Origin: JABDBE01 sp963832245
GTDB taxonomy: Bacteria > Acidobacteriota > Terriglobia > Terriglobales > Acidobacteriaceae
DNA length: 64,000 nucleotides
NCBI GenBank assembly: GCA_963832245.1
Contig: CAWHTG010000004.1
Span: 1,302,001-1,366,000 of the forward strand
Reading direction: 5' to 3'
In this document: piece by piece, positions 9,670 through 18,438 of the stretch
Position numbering within the stretch: the stretch's first letter is position 1
Layout of the letters: each line of letters opens with the position of its first letter
Translations under genes and position numbers: made by a program
The notes under the pieces: model-generated
What the model was told of the DNA's origin: nothing
The model's database searches: none
What the model saw: the letters and a program-made list of their open reading frames with translations, nothing else

Positions 9670-9733
9670 ATTAGGAGAACCTAGCCAATTTGATCCTTGC
9701 GGGTTTGGGGTGTAGTGGCAGACGAGATCCTGA

Positions 9734-10237
9734 CTAGCCTTCGACAAGATGGGTGATCACCGCGAATAGAAGCCCCACGGAGATTCCGGACATCAGCATG
9801 CCCACCATACTCTCTAAAGGACCCAACACTCGCCACTTGGGCGGGAGGACCATATCGCCGTATCCGACCGTGGTATAACTGCTCGCCGAGAAGTAGAATG
9901 CGGATTCCCAGGATGCGAAGCAAAGCGCGCGATAGCAACTTGCCCAAAGCAGAATGACGATTCCGTGCAGAATAATGACCGCGACCGTAGCTTGCATGAC
10001 CAGCTCGGCGGAGTGGAACATCCGAAGGTCGTGGAGGCCCCTTGCGGCAACCCCTCTTAACCAAGTGATAAGCGCGGCGACGCCAGCACACTGCACAGCT
10101 AGCGAAATCAATACGAGAAGAACGGCGGCACCAGCTTGTTGAAGTAAAGTTATCGTTCGAAATCGCGCTTCTCGGTCGAAAACCGGCCGCCGTCCTGGTT
10201 TAACGCTTTTTCGATCGGGTTGTAAGCGAGGCTGCAT
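9734..10237 (-). CDS. Two-TM potassium channel protein
   Basis: A 167-residue inner-membrane protein with several hydrophobic segments; the last two flank a pore helix with the canonical K+ selectivity filter in SSYTTVGYGD. This is the Ion_trans_2 (KcsA-like) architecture, without a visible cytoplasmic RCK domain. The reading frame extends to a TTG at 10252 directly abutting the RND stop, but ATG 10237 (MQPRLQPDRK) is the more natural start. It is the last gene of the tolC-MFP-RND unit, an unusual partner for an efflux pump; it might adjust membrane potential or K+ when the pump is expressed (inference). Confidence 0.85.
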   Translation of the reverse strand: MQPRLQPDRKSVKPGRRPVFDREARFRTITLLQQAGAAVLLVLISLAVQCAGVAALITWLRGVAARGLHDLRMFHSAELVMQATVAVIILHGIVILLWASCYRALCFASWESAFYFSASSYTTVGYGDMVLPPKWRVLGPLESMVGMLMSGISVGLLFAVITHLVEG

Positions 10238-10252
10238 GTTCAGTACTGGCAA

Positions 10253-13200
10253 TCACCCGGCGTGTACGGCGTGCACAACTGTTTCAGACTCTGCCGGAGC
10301 TGCCGTTTCCCACTTAATCAGCTTCAGATCCAGCACGAAGATCGAGTACAGCACCGGGACCAGTAGCAACGTGATGAAGGTGGCCACGGCAAGCCCGCCT
10401 ATCTGTGCATAACAAAGAGGCTGCCATAGGGGTCCTCCTTCTAGCGCCAGTGGGAAAAGGGCCAGGATGGTCGCTAGTACAGTGATCATTACCGGCCGGA
10501 TACGCTGGATGCCTGCGTCCGGAAGAGCTTGTGTCAGAGGCTCACCTTTCGCATGCATTTCCTCAATGAAATCGAAGAGTACGATGACGTGGCTTATGAT
10601 CACTCCGATTAAACTGGCGATGCCTAGAAAGGCCATAAATCCAAATGGCGTATGCATTAGCGAGAGGGCGATCAGAGAGCCAACTACTCCGTAGGGAGCG
10701 GCGGCGAATACCAGAAGAGGTTTTACGGCGTTATTGAATTGAATCAGTAGCGCGAGGTAGATCCCGAGTAAAGAAATCAACAGAACGACTTTGAGGTTGT
10801 CGAATCCGTCGATTTGTTTGGCCCGTTCGCCACCAATCCGGAGCTGATAACCGGGCGGGAGATTTTTCTGAAATTTCTGTATTTTTGGAAGGATCTGGTT
10901 AAGCACGTCAGATGCGAGAACTCCAGGCTCGGGATAACACAGTATGGAAATGGTGCGAAAATGCTCGCGACGCCTGACGCGGCCCGTTTCCAAAGAATTT
11001 CCGACGGTTGCGATCGACAGCAGAGGCACGCGATTGTTGGTCTGTGAGGAGTAAACATAGAGGTTCTTGATGTCCGCAAGCTGAGCACGGTCCTCCATGC
11101 GAAGGCGCGCCACAATCGGGATATCCTTATCGCCTTCCTTGAAAACGCCCACGGTCGCTCCGCTCATCGCCGCAGTTGACGCCTCTGCCACATCGGCGTT
11201 GGTAATGGCTGCCACGTTGGCGCGGTCTGGATCGATCTGAATCTTCTGCTGAACATTATCAGGGAACCAATCATCACGAAGAACAGCAATGCCCTGAGCT
11301 TGTCTGACGATATCCTGAGCCTGCGCAGCAATCTGCCGAAGGGTGCGAATATCGCTAGCTTCATTTCTCGCGTCAACGTCCGCCTGCCCAGAGATCAACA
11401 ACTCGACAGGGTTGTCCACAGGATTGGTTTGAAGCTGGCGAACCGTAATCCACGCGCCTGGTACTTCCTTCTCCAGTGCGTCCTGGATGGGACGAGCTAA
11501 CTTTGGCGAAGCCTCTTTATCCGTGACCTCAACGATCATTTGCGCGTAGTTGGTCTGGGGCATTTCCGGCGAGACCGAAAACCAGAAGCGCGGCCCCCCG
11601 CCACCGGCAAACGTCGTCAGCGACTTGAGAAGATGCCCACCTTTTTCTTTCACAGCATCATCATGGAAGTTTTCAATGACCTGCCGGACCACTGTTTCGG
11701 CCTGTGTTGCAGTATCGTTGGTAGCGCTCAAGGGTGTGTCATTCGGCAGCCAAATATCCAAATAAAACCAATACTGGACATCTTCGGGAAAGAATTGGGT
11801 CTTAAGCCGAGAACCGAACAACCCGCCTCCGATCAGGAAAACCAAGGACGCTGCGAGGACAGCCCATCGGTGTTTTATGGCTTTGCCGACGAGTTTGTTG
11901 TAGAAGCCGTAAAATCCCCGCTGCCGCATCTCCTCGATGGTCGGTTCTGGTTTTGCCGGAGCACGCAAAATGTAGTAGCCCAGGAACGGAACGAAGGTCA
12001 TAGCGACAACCAGCGCACACAGCAGAGAAGCCGTCATCACGACCGGGAGGCTTTTCAGGAACTCGCCGGTATTGCCGGTGAGCATCAAAAAAGGCAAGTA
12101 GGCGATGATATTCGTGATGGTCGCGTAGAAAATTGCACTGGCCAGCTTCGAAGGTCCGAGCCAGCAGGCAATGCTGCGCGGGAACCCTTCTGCCAAGTGG
12201 CGTTTGATGCCGTCTCCTGAGACCACCGGCACGTCCACCAGAAGGCCCAGCGCGATGATCAGCGACGCAATGGACACCTGTTGAAGATCGATTCCCAACA
12301 GATACACGATACCGAAAGTCATCGCCAGAGTGATGGGTATGGCGAGCGCCATAATCAGAGCCAGGCGCCACTCCCAAAATCCAATCAACGAAATAAAGAC
12401 GACGAGAATAATGGCTTCCACAAGCGCCCGCATGAACAGGTGGATGTTCTCCTTGACTTGTAGCGGTTGATCGGAGGTGTGCGCCAGAATCAGGTCGGCC
12501 GGAAGGATTTGGTGAAGATCCGAAAGCTTCAAATTCACGGACTGTCCGAAGCGCGCGATTTGCTTTCTATCGCGCATGTAGATCGCCAAGGTGACCGCGC
12601 GGCTGCGCTGCCAGTGCCCACTCGCGTCCCGCCAAGTGTAGTAATTGAGATACTGGGCTGGAGCCTCATAGCCCCGGCTGATTTGGACGAGATCCCGTAA
12701 ATATACGGGGGTACCCTGTGCTGTAGTCGATATCGCCACATCACCCATGCTTTTAGCAGTATCGAATTGTCCCGAAGGAGTGAGAATGAATCTGCGATCG
12801 CCGGATTCAACGGTCCCGCCCGGCGCGGTAATATTCCGTGCTGAAAGTATTTTGGAAAGATCAGCAGGACGCAGGCCGTAGGCTGCGAGGCGATCCTGCG
12901 AGTAATCCAGATAGATGCTCTGCGACAAAACGCCCCGCCGCTCCACCTTGGAAACTTCGGGAGCCCCCTGCAGCGTTCGGCCAATCAGATCAGAAAAATT
13001 GTCGAGTTCGGCATAGCTGTATTTGTCGCCGGCAACCTTGGCCAGTTTCGTTTGTGTGTCGCTGGGATCGCGGATGATCGCCGGGTACCACACATCGGGA
13101 TGCAACTCGGATCGTTTTAGCCGCTCCGAGATAAACCGCTGAATGAACGCTTGAATGGAACTGTCATCTGCTTCGGAAACACCATCCAGCAGAATGAATC

Positions 13201-13921
13201 CGCTTCCCTGTATGACTTCCGAGTCTCGAATGATGCCATCGGTCCGCGCTTCCTCTTGAAACAGATATACGGAGTCAAGAACCGCGCGCGCCGAAATGGA
13301 TTGCGGAAAGGAATCGACCACCGTGATGCGCTGCGCTTTTCCATTCCGCTGTTTTGCATCGCGAGCTTTGCGAATCGCTGCTTCGACGGAATTGGCACGA
13401 GCTACAATTTCGATGTCGTCCGCCTTCGGGCTCGCGACGGTGAGCATGAGGGCGGCGGTGTCTCCGAAATCGCTCTCGAACGTGATGGGGCCGGCGCCCT
13501 GAGGCAACTGAGAATTTAGAGCATTCAGCTTGAGGTTGATATCGCTGAATTGCCGCTTGATATCGCTGATGCCCTCATCCAGTTGAATGGTGACAAACGA
13601 ATAACCGGGCAGAGATATGGACTTAATACCGTACTCTGCATCCGTTCCCGGATGGATGGTCTTATTCTCGGCGGCAACTTCCTCAATTCGACGGGTAATG
13701 TACTGTTCGACTTGTTGCGCCGTGGCTCCGGGCCATGGACAAGCCGCCACGCCGAGACGCACGGGAATGTCCGGGTCCTTGCGCTGCGGCATGGACGTAT
13801 AGCCGAACCAGCCCCAAATCAGTACTCCCAGGAGAAGTATCCAGGAGATGTGCGGGTGTTCGACAAAAAACCTGGGAACATTGCGACGATTGCTGATGTC
13901 TTGCGCGTTTTCGTGTGTCAT
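10253..13921 (-). CDS. RND-family efflux transporter, inner-membrane subunit
   Basis: A 1222-residue AcrB-superfamily pump (ACR_tran): N-terminal transmembrane helix, periplasmic porter and docking domains, a TM2-6 cluster, a second periplasmic half and a C-terminal TM cluster. It is longer than the usual ~1050 residues owing to extra sequence in the first periplasmic half (about residues 190-300, KARDAKQRNGKAQRITVV onward). The TM4 proton-relay motif, usually LVDDAIVV, reads LVDVPVVSGD, so the second relay Asp is Val. It follows the adaptor gene by 12 bp and precedes the K+ channel gene. Substrates cannot be read; the homologous role is proton-driven export through TolC. Confidence 0.92.
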   Translation of the reverse strand: MTHENAQDISNRRNVPRFFVEHPHISWILLLGVLIWGWFGYTSMPQRKDPDIPVRLGVAACPWPGATAQQVEQYITRRIEEVAAENKTIHPGTDAEYGIKSISLPGYSFVTIQLDEGISDIKRQFSDINLKLNALNSQLPQGAGPITFESDFGDTAALMLTVASPKADDIEIVARANSVEAAIRKARDAKQRNGKAQRITVVDSFPQSISARAVLDSVYLFQEEARTDGIIRDSEVIQGSGFILLDGVSEADDSSIQAFIQRFISERLKRSELHPDVWYPAIIRDPSDTQTKLAKVAGDKYSYAELDNFSDLIGRTLQGAPEVSKVERRGVLSQSIYLDYSQDRLAAYGLRPADLSKILSARNITAPGGTVESGDRRFILTPSGQFDTAKSMGDVAISTTAQGTPVYLRDLVQISRGYEAPAQYLNYYTWRDASGHWQRSRAVTLAIYMRDRKQIARFGQSVNLKLSDLHQILPADLILAHTSDQPLQVKENIHLFMRALVEAIILVVFISLIGFWEWRLALIMALAIPITLAMTFGIVYLLGIDLQQVSIASLIIALGLLVDVPVVSGDGIKRHLAEGFPRSIACWLGPSKLASAIFYATITNIIAYLPFLMLTGNTGEFLKSLPVVMTASLLCALVVAMTFVPFLGYYILRAPAKPEPTIEEMRQRGFYGFYNKLVGKAIKHRWAVLAASLVFLIGGGLFGSRLKTQFFPEDVQYWFYLDIWLPNDTPLSATNDTATQAETVVRQVIENFHDDAVKEKGGHLLKSLTTFAGGGGPRFWFSVSPEMPQTNYAQMIVEVTDKEASPKLARPIQDALEKEVPGAWITVRQLQTNPVDNPVELLISGQADVDARNEASDIRTLRQIAAQAQDIVRQAQGIAVLRDDWFPDNVQQKIQIDPDRANVAAITNADVAEASTAAMSGATVGVFKEGDKDIPIVARLRMEDRAQLADIKNLYVYSSQTNNRVPLLSIATVGNSLETGRVRRREHFRTISILCYPEPGVLASDVLNQILPKIQKFQKNLPPGYQLRIGGERAKQIDGFDNLKVVLLISLLGIYLALLIQFNNAVKPLLVFAAAPYGVVGSLIALSLMHTPFGFMAFLGIASLIGVIISHVIVLFDFIEEMHAKGEPLTQALPDAGIQRIRPVMITVLATILALFPLALEGGPLWQPLCYAQIGGLAVATFITLLLVPVLYSIFVLDLKLIKWETAAPAESETVVHAVHAG

Positions 13922-13933
13922 TGTTTTATACCT

Positions 13934-15064
13934 TTAAGGGAGGACCTGGATGAAGTCGCCGTCCTTCAAACCGGCGGCTCCAACGACGATGACTTTTTCG
14001 CCTGGATTTACACCGTTAACTGCCACATCACTCTCGTGGGTTTCACCGAGTACCACCTCACGCGAATGTGCCAGCCATTTGCCGCCCTCTTCTTTGGCGA
14101 CGAAAACCGCGTAACGTCCCGATGAACTCGGGTCGGCAACAACGGCGCTGAGGGGCACCGCGGTAACCGGGGCTTTGTGAACGCCTGTCAAACTGAGTGA
14201 AGCAATCATCCCGGGCTTCAATGATGCCTTGGGATTGGGGACGGTCACTTCGACAGCAAAAACCCGATTTTTCTCATCGGCGCTCGCAGCAATACTCGTG
14301 ACTCGCCCGTTGTACTCTTTCGGATCGTCCTGCAGATGAATGCTGAATTGTTGCCCCAGACGTAGACGCCTCACGGCATAGTCGGGAACGCCAAAACCGA
14401 TTTTGACCGCACTTATGTCGGCAATGCTGAAGGCCGAAGTCCCTGGCGCTGCGAGGTTCCCTAATTCGATGTTCCGCGAAATGATGTAACCCGAAAATGG
14501 CGCTGTCAGATCCGCGTCCTGCAGAGCCAACTGCGCTTGGTGCACATTTGCGTTGGCCTGATCCACTGCCGCGAGGGTCGAATCGAATTTCGCCTGCGCT
14601 TGGTCGAAATCGGGCTTGGTCAGGCTCTCTGAGGCGTAGAGCGTCTTCGCGCGCTCGTAATCCTTCGTCGCCTCGACATTCTGAGCTTGGGCGGCACTCA
14701 GTGTTGCGGTGGCCTGGTCAAGTTGATTCTTCAAGTCCTGATGGCGGATCTGCGCGAGAACGGCGCCCTTGGCAACATAATCTCCCGAACCTATATTGCG
14801 ACGCCGCCCGTCAGCCCCAGCAACCTGTTTAATTTCGGTGACGTATCCTGCGGACTTGAATGACAGAACCGCTTCCGCGAACGGCATAACAGAAGCCGAG
14901 TAGCGCAAATCTTCTGCAGGCGAATACAAAGCCACATCCACTACATGAACGGGTGTGGCGGATTTAGCTGCGACTTTCGCGGGTTCCTGACAGCCAGTTG
15001 TAGCTAAAATCGTGGTGAAAAGCACTGCTCCTATTGACACCAGTCGTTTCCTGTTGTTCCTCAT
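13934..15064 (-). CDS. RND efflux periplasmic adaptor (membrane fusion lipoprotein)
   Basis: A 376-residue HlyD/AcrA-type adaptor. Start ATG 15064 is fixed by a strong GGAGAGGAG 8 nt upstream and by the signal peptide it exposes (RLVSIGAVLFTTILATTGC), with Cys25 as the probable lipidation site. It contains a lipoyl half-motif, a long coiled-coil hairpin (DLKNQLDQATATLSAAQAQ onward), a second lipoyl half (DLTAPFSGYI), and beta-barrel and membrane-proximal domains. It bridges the inner-membrane RND pump (12 bp downstream) and the TolC-like channel encoded upstream. The longer ATG-initiated frame to 15142 would lose the lipoprotein signal. Confidence 0.93.
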   Translation of the reverse strand: MRNNRKRLVSIGAVLFTTILATTGCQEPAKVAAKSATPVHVVDVALYSPAEDLRYSASVMPFAEAVLSFKSAGYVTEIKQVAGADGRRRNIGSGDYVAKGAVLAQIRHQDLKNQLDQATATLSAAQAQNVEATKDYERAKTLYASESLTKPDFDQAQAKFDSTLAAVDQANANVHQAQLALQDADLTAPFSGYIISRNIELGNLAAPGTSAFSIADISAVKIGFGVPDYAVRRLRLGQQFSIHLQDDPKEYNGRVTSIAASADEKNRVFAVEVTVPNPKASLKPGMIASLSLTGVHKAPVTAVPLSAVVADPSSSGRYAVFVAKEEGGKWLAHSREVVLGETHESDVAVNGVNPGEKVIVVGAAGLKDGDFIQVLP

Positions 15065-15145
15065 AGCGTCCACTCCTCTCCGATCGCTTTCTCGAACGCC
15101 GCCCTGACTGGCGGTCGCGCCTGAAATAATTCTTTCTCTCATCGG

Positions 15146-16498
15146 TTACTCTGCTCCCATCGCTTTGTGCAGTTCGGCAAAAGCGCTCCAATAAGAGGAA
15201 ATCGCCTGCTGATACTGAAAAGCCGTTTCTGAACTTCGAGTTTGAGCCTGCAATAGATCTTTCATGAGTGCGGCTTGCTCTTTGTATTTATTGCTGGTGG
15301 TGCGGAGCTCTTCGGCCGCAGCCTCATGACCGGTGCGAGTGGCCTTCAGCAACAACGCAGCCTCTTTCCACTTGCGGTACTTCGACGCGACTTCAACCCC
15401 GATCTGCGATTCCGCCTCTTGCACACCGTTGTGGGCTTGCGCCAGAGTGTTGGATTTTTCGCGGACTTGATTGCGGCGGCGTCCCCAATCAAACGGCTCC
15501 CAGCTCAACGCAAAGCCGGCCATGGCGACATTCGTCGGAAGCACCTGCACATTCTGAATCCCCATGTAGCTGACAGCAACACCGAGATCCGGCATGTATT
15601 CGGCTTTGGCGAGACGGCGGTCGTAGTCGGCTTGTTTTTCCTTGAGGTGAGCCTGGCGGATCTCAGGGCGATTCTGTGAGGCCTGCTGGCGCGCCTCCTC
15701 CAGGCTCAGAGTTGTCGTGTCTTCCTCGGGAATGAAATCAACTCGAAAGGGGGTTTCAAGATTCCGGGCCAAGAGCTGATTGAGGTGCTCGTGTTGTGTG
15801 GCAAGTCCGTTCTCCGCGACTGACAAGTCATACTGCGCCTTGGTTAACCGCGCATCGACCTCCAGCGAGTCTCCTTTGAGTACAGTTTTTTCTGCGATGT
15901 AACGCAGCGTAACTCGCTGTGCCTCTTGCAGAGTTCGTACTCCTTCCCGTGTTGCATCCACCGCCGCCTGCGTCGCTACCAGCTCGAAATACGCGCTTCG
16001 CACCTCGGCCGCAATCTTCTGCCTCTCTGCGCGAACGTCTTCTTTAGCGATGTCGCGCCCAAGTTCTGTGGCGCGAATTCCCAGTCCGATTTTGTACTGC
16101 TGCAAGAGGGGCACATCGATGCTGCCGTTCAAAAAGGCGGACAACCGTGCCGGCGTGTGAACCTTGGCGTCCGTCGACGGAATGGGCCCGGTCGATGGAT
16201 ACGTCCCGAAAGCTCCCTTGGTAAAGGTGAAATCAAACGGCTGCAGCAGTTCGCCACCCAGTGCAGAGAATTGAAAGTGTGGCAGGCGCCGGCTGCGAAT
16301 CGTGCTCACCTGAAAGTCGAACTTTTGCGTTTCCAATACTGAGTTCTTCACCAGCCGATTGCTCGAGAGTGCAATGGAGACTGCGTCATCAAGCGTAAGA
16401 AGCGGCACGTCCTGCGCAGCCTCTTGGGCAAACGACCCAAGCGATGATGCCAGGACGATAATTGTAAGAAGCAGTGCGAGATGGTTCGATTTCATCAT
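15146..16498 (-). CDS. TolC-family outer-membrane efflux channel
   Basis: A 450-residue outer-membrane factor with a signal peptide (HLALLLTIIVLASSLGSFAQ) and two OEP repeats of long amphipathic helices, each beginning with a LTLDDAVSIAL-type phrase or its equivalent. The start is ATG 16498 (or the adjacent ATG 16495), with AGG upstream; upstream in-frame codons lack signal character. First gene of the tolC-MFP-RND-K+ channel unit. A near-consensus -24/-12 promoter lies ~80 bp upstream and the palindromic activator site ~180 bp upstream. Confidence 0.92.
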   Translation of the reverse strand: MMKSNHLALLLTIIVLASSLGSFAQEAAQDVPLLTLDDAVSIALSSNRLVKNSVLETQKFDFQVSTIRSRRLPHFQFSALGGELLQPFDFTFTKGAFGTYPSTGPIPSTDAKVHTPARLSAFLNGSIDVPLLQQYKIGLGIRATELGRDIAKEDVRAERQKIAAEVRSAYFELVATQAAVDATREGVRTLQEAQRVTLRYIAEKTVLKGDSLEVDARLTKAQYDLSVAENGLATQHEHLNQLLARNLETPFRVDFIPEEDTTTLSLEEARQQASQNRPEIRQAHLKEKQADYDRRLAKAEYMPDLGVAVSYMGIQNVQVLPTNVAMAGFALSWEPFDWGRRRNQVREKSNTLAQAHNGVQEAESQIGVEVASKYRKWKEAALLLKATRTGHEAAAEELRTTSNKYKEQAALMKDLLQAQTRSSETAFQYQQAISSYWSAFAELHKAMGAE

Positions 16499-16577
16499 TC
16501 TTCTACCTGACCTTCGGCGGAGGCCTGACGGCACTTTGAACTTTGAACGAATCTTGTTGTGGCTCATAGCACCAAGA

Positions 16578-16595
16578 TTGCAGGTGCCGTGCCAG
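16578..16595 (-). promoter_or_regulatory. Predicted sigma-54 promoter of the efflux operon (near consensus)
   Basis: Minus-strand CTGGCACGGCACCTGCAA matches the sigma-54 consensus TGGCACG-N4-TTGCA at all but one position, with GG and GC 10 nt apart. The inferred start near 16568 gives a ~70-nt leader before tolC. This is the best of the five sigma-54 candidates. Confidence 0.8.
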
Positions 16596-16678
16596 CCCGA
16601 ACTTCCTTGCAAGTTATTGAATCAGAAGTGCGGGCGTCCAAGAATGGTGAAGAGTGCCCATATCTGGTCGATGGGCGC

Positions 16679-16694
16679 TGCCCTTATGCGGGCA
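16679..16694. promoter_or_regulatory. 16-bp palindromic activator site upstream of the efflux operon
   Basis: TGCCCTTATGCGGGCA, perfect 5-bp arms; centre 106 bp upstream of the -12 element. Additional half-sites (GCGGGCG at 16630, CGGGCA at 16743) flank it. I see no gene between 16499 and 17020; apart from these sites and the MarR operators the stretch holds nothing I can identify. Confidence 0.65.
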
Positions 16695-17020
16695 CCGGCC
16701 TCATTGTCGCCGCATCTGTTCCGGAGATAAGTGGGCTGCGGCCGGGCATAACACCGGGTCGAAGAAAAAACAGTCTCGCTCCAAGTTTGCAGGCGGCGCT
16801 GTCGGAGGGATGCTACCGTCAGGCAGACCCTAAGCCGGGGTTCTAAACTTAATTGCCTGTGATCAAAAGTCGAGGATAATTTCCGGCGTGCCGTTGCCAG
16901 AGAGGAAGCTCCCTGATTGTCAGCGCGGACTTCCCAGAAGCGGACTTCCGGCAATGAATCGTTTTCTGAGTATCGCAGTATAGATCAATCCTGCGCCGGC
17001 ACTGCGTTGTCTTTTTTTAT

Positions 17021-17060
17021 ATGTTGCGCTTGCAACATCTCTATGTTGTAATAGCAACAT
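17021..17060. promoter_or_regulatory. Pair of MarR-type operator palindromes
   Basis: ATGTTGCGCTTGCAACAT (17021-17038; perfect 7-bp arms) and ATGTTGTAATAGCAACAT (17043-17060; one mismatch). Centres are 22 bp apart, two helical turns, which suits cooperative dimer binding. The second ends just before the GGGGG ribosome site of the nitroreductase gene. A possible promoter (TTGCGC, 17 nt, TGTAAT at 17047-17052) lies inside the pair, so bound repressor would block it. The marR gene closing this operon is the obvious ligand. Confidence 0.75.
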
Positions 17061-17071
17061 AGGGGGTACTC

Positions 17072-17782
17072 ATGAGCGAAATCCTGCATGCGCTCTTCCA
17101 TAGGCGAGCAGTTAAGACCTTTGAGCCCGTCGAAATCCCACCAGCACTGCGTGAACAAATCCTCGATGCTGCCCGCCATGCTCCCTCCAGTTTCAATACG
17201 CAACCATACCGGTTCTTTTGGGTGGAATCGTCGCCGAGAAAGGCAACCGCGGCAAAACTCTGCCTGGGACAGACGCCGGCGGCAACGGCGTCGGCGCTGG
17301 TGGTTGCGGTGGCCGACATCGGATCGCTGGCAGCGACCTCGCAAGCCCAGTTGGATTGGATGCGCCGGAGCGGGTTCAGCACCACCAAAGTCCGAGACTA
17401 CGAGCGGACGGCGAAGATCGGCCGGATTCTGTTCATGCCGGGACCGTTCGGTATTTTTGGCGCGATCAAGTGGGCGATTTTTCGAATGGTGAATTTGTGG
17501 AAGACGATGGGGATGCCACCAGTGTTTCGACAGGACCAGTTAAAGTGGGCGACGAAGAGTACATCGTTGGCCTGTGAGAGTCTGATGATTGCCGCTGAAG
17601 CACTGGGGCTGAACACCTGCCCCATGGAAGGATTTGATGGCCGCAGACTCTCTAGATTTCTCGGGCTGTCAACCCGATATCATGAAATTGTGATGGTGAT
17701 TGCTATCGGGAAGAAATCGTCTACTTATGCGGAACCGCCTCAGTGGCGGCGACCTCTCGACGCCACGGTAACTGTCCTATGA
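17072..17782 (+). CDS. Nitroreductase-family FMN oxidoreductase
   Basis: A 236-residue nitroreductase-like protein. The N-terminal LFHRRAVKTFEPVEIP and ARHAPSSFNTQPYRFF carry the FMN-binding Arg and Ser/Asn positions of the family; the C-terminal AAEALGLNTCPMEGFDG is the second conserved block. Such enzymes reduce nitro compounds, quinones or flavins with NAD(P)H in the cytoplasm; the substrate is unknown. ATG 17072 follows AGGGGG. The stop overlaps the marR start by 4 nt (ATGA), and paired palindromes upstream suggest MarR repression relieved by an electrophilic or aromatic effector (inference). Confidence 0.9.
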   Translation: MSEILHALFHRRAVKTFEPVEIPPALREQILDAARHAPSSFNTQPYRFFWVESSPRKATAAKLCLGQTPAATASALVVAVADIGSLAATSQAQLDWMRRSGFSTTKVRDYERTAKIGRILFMPGPFGIFGAIKWAIFRMVNLWKTMGMPPVFRQDQLKWATKSTSLACESLMIAAEALGLNTCPMEGFDGRRLSRFLGLSTRYHEIVMVIAIGKKSSTYAEPPQWRRPLDATVTVL

Positions 17783-18219
17783 TCATCGTCCCAAAGAAGG
17801 ATATTCCACAAGACATCCTAAGAGACTCGGTGCTCGCCCATGTTGCTGCAGCCTATTTTTCCGTGGGAAAGAGACTTGAACGAAAAACTCGGTGCTCTGC
17901 GACTCGTGGCTTCATCCTATCCACACTCCGGGCCGGTGCCGCGCTCAATCAGAATCAAGTCGCCACACTTCTCGGTTTCGACCGAACTGTCGTGCACCGA
18001 GCCATCAAGTCAATGGTTCAGGACGGGCTTGTGTCGGAGAGAAAAGCAAAATCGGGCAGAGCAATTCACGTTACGTTGACGCCAAAAGGCCACAAATACA
18101 GGGAGCGCCTGATCAATGCGAGGTTAGCCGCTGACGATAGACTGCGAAAAGAACTGACTGCGGAAGAACGCACAACACTTCTTCGACTGTTGAAGCTGAT
18201 TGCAGAATTAGAGTTCTAG
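17779..18219 (+). CDS. MarR-family transcriptional regulator
   Basis: A 146-residue winged-helix protein: NQNQVATLLGFDRTVVHRAI is the recognition helix region and GLVSERKAKSGRAIHVTLT the wing, followed by LTPKGHKYRERL and a dimerisation helix. Start ATG 17779 overlaps the nitroreductase stop (ATGA), indicating translational coupling; an earlier in-frame ATG (17743) lies within nitroreductase and is unlikely. It probably autoregulates the operon through the operators at 17021-17060. Confidence 0.9.
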   Translation: MIIVPKKDIPQDILRDSVLAHVAAAYFSVGKRLERKTRCSATRGFILSTLRAGAALNQNQVATLLGFDRTVVHRAIKSMVQDGLVSERKAKSGRAIHVTLTPKGHKYRERLINARLAADDRLRKELTAEERTTLLRLLKLIAELEF

Positions 18220-18438
18220 ACTGCGCCGTCGCCCATTCTGGTGGGTTGTAGGTACTCGCACTATCCAAGAATGGGCTTCGGGCAAGTCAGCGGCCTTCGG
18301 GCGTTTCTTGGCAAGCCGGAAGTTGGACGGACCAAGATCTCTTTCATTTGGCGATTCGAGATAACCGGGGAACAAGTACAGCGGGTCGCGCATTCCGTCG
18401 CGTAGCTACTGGAATTGGGTGGCGGTTTGACGTGCTAG

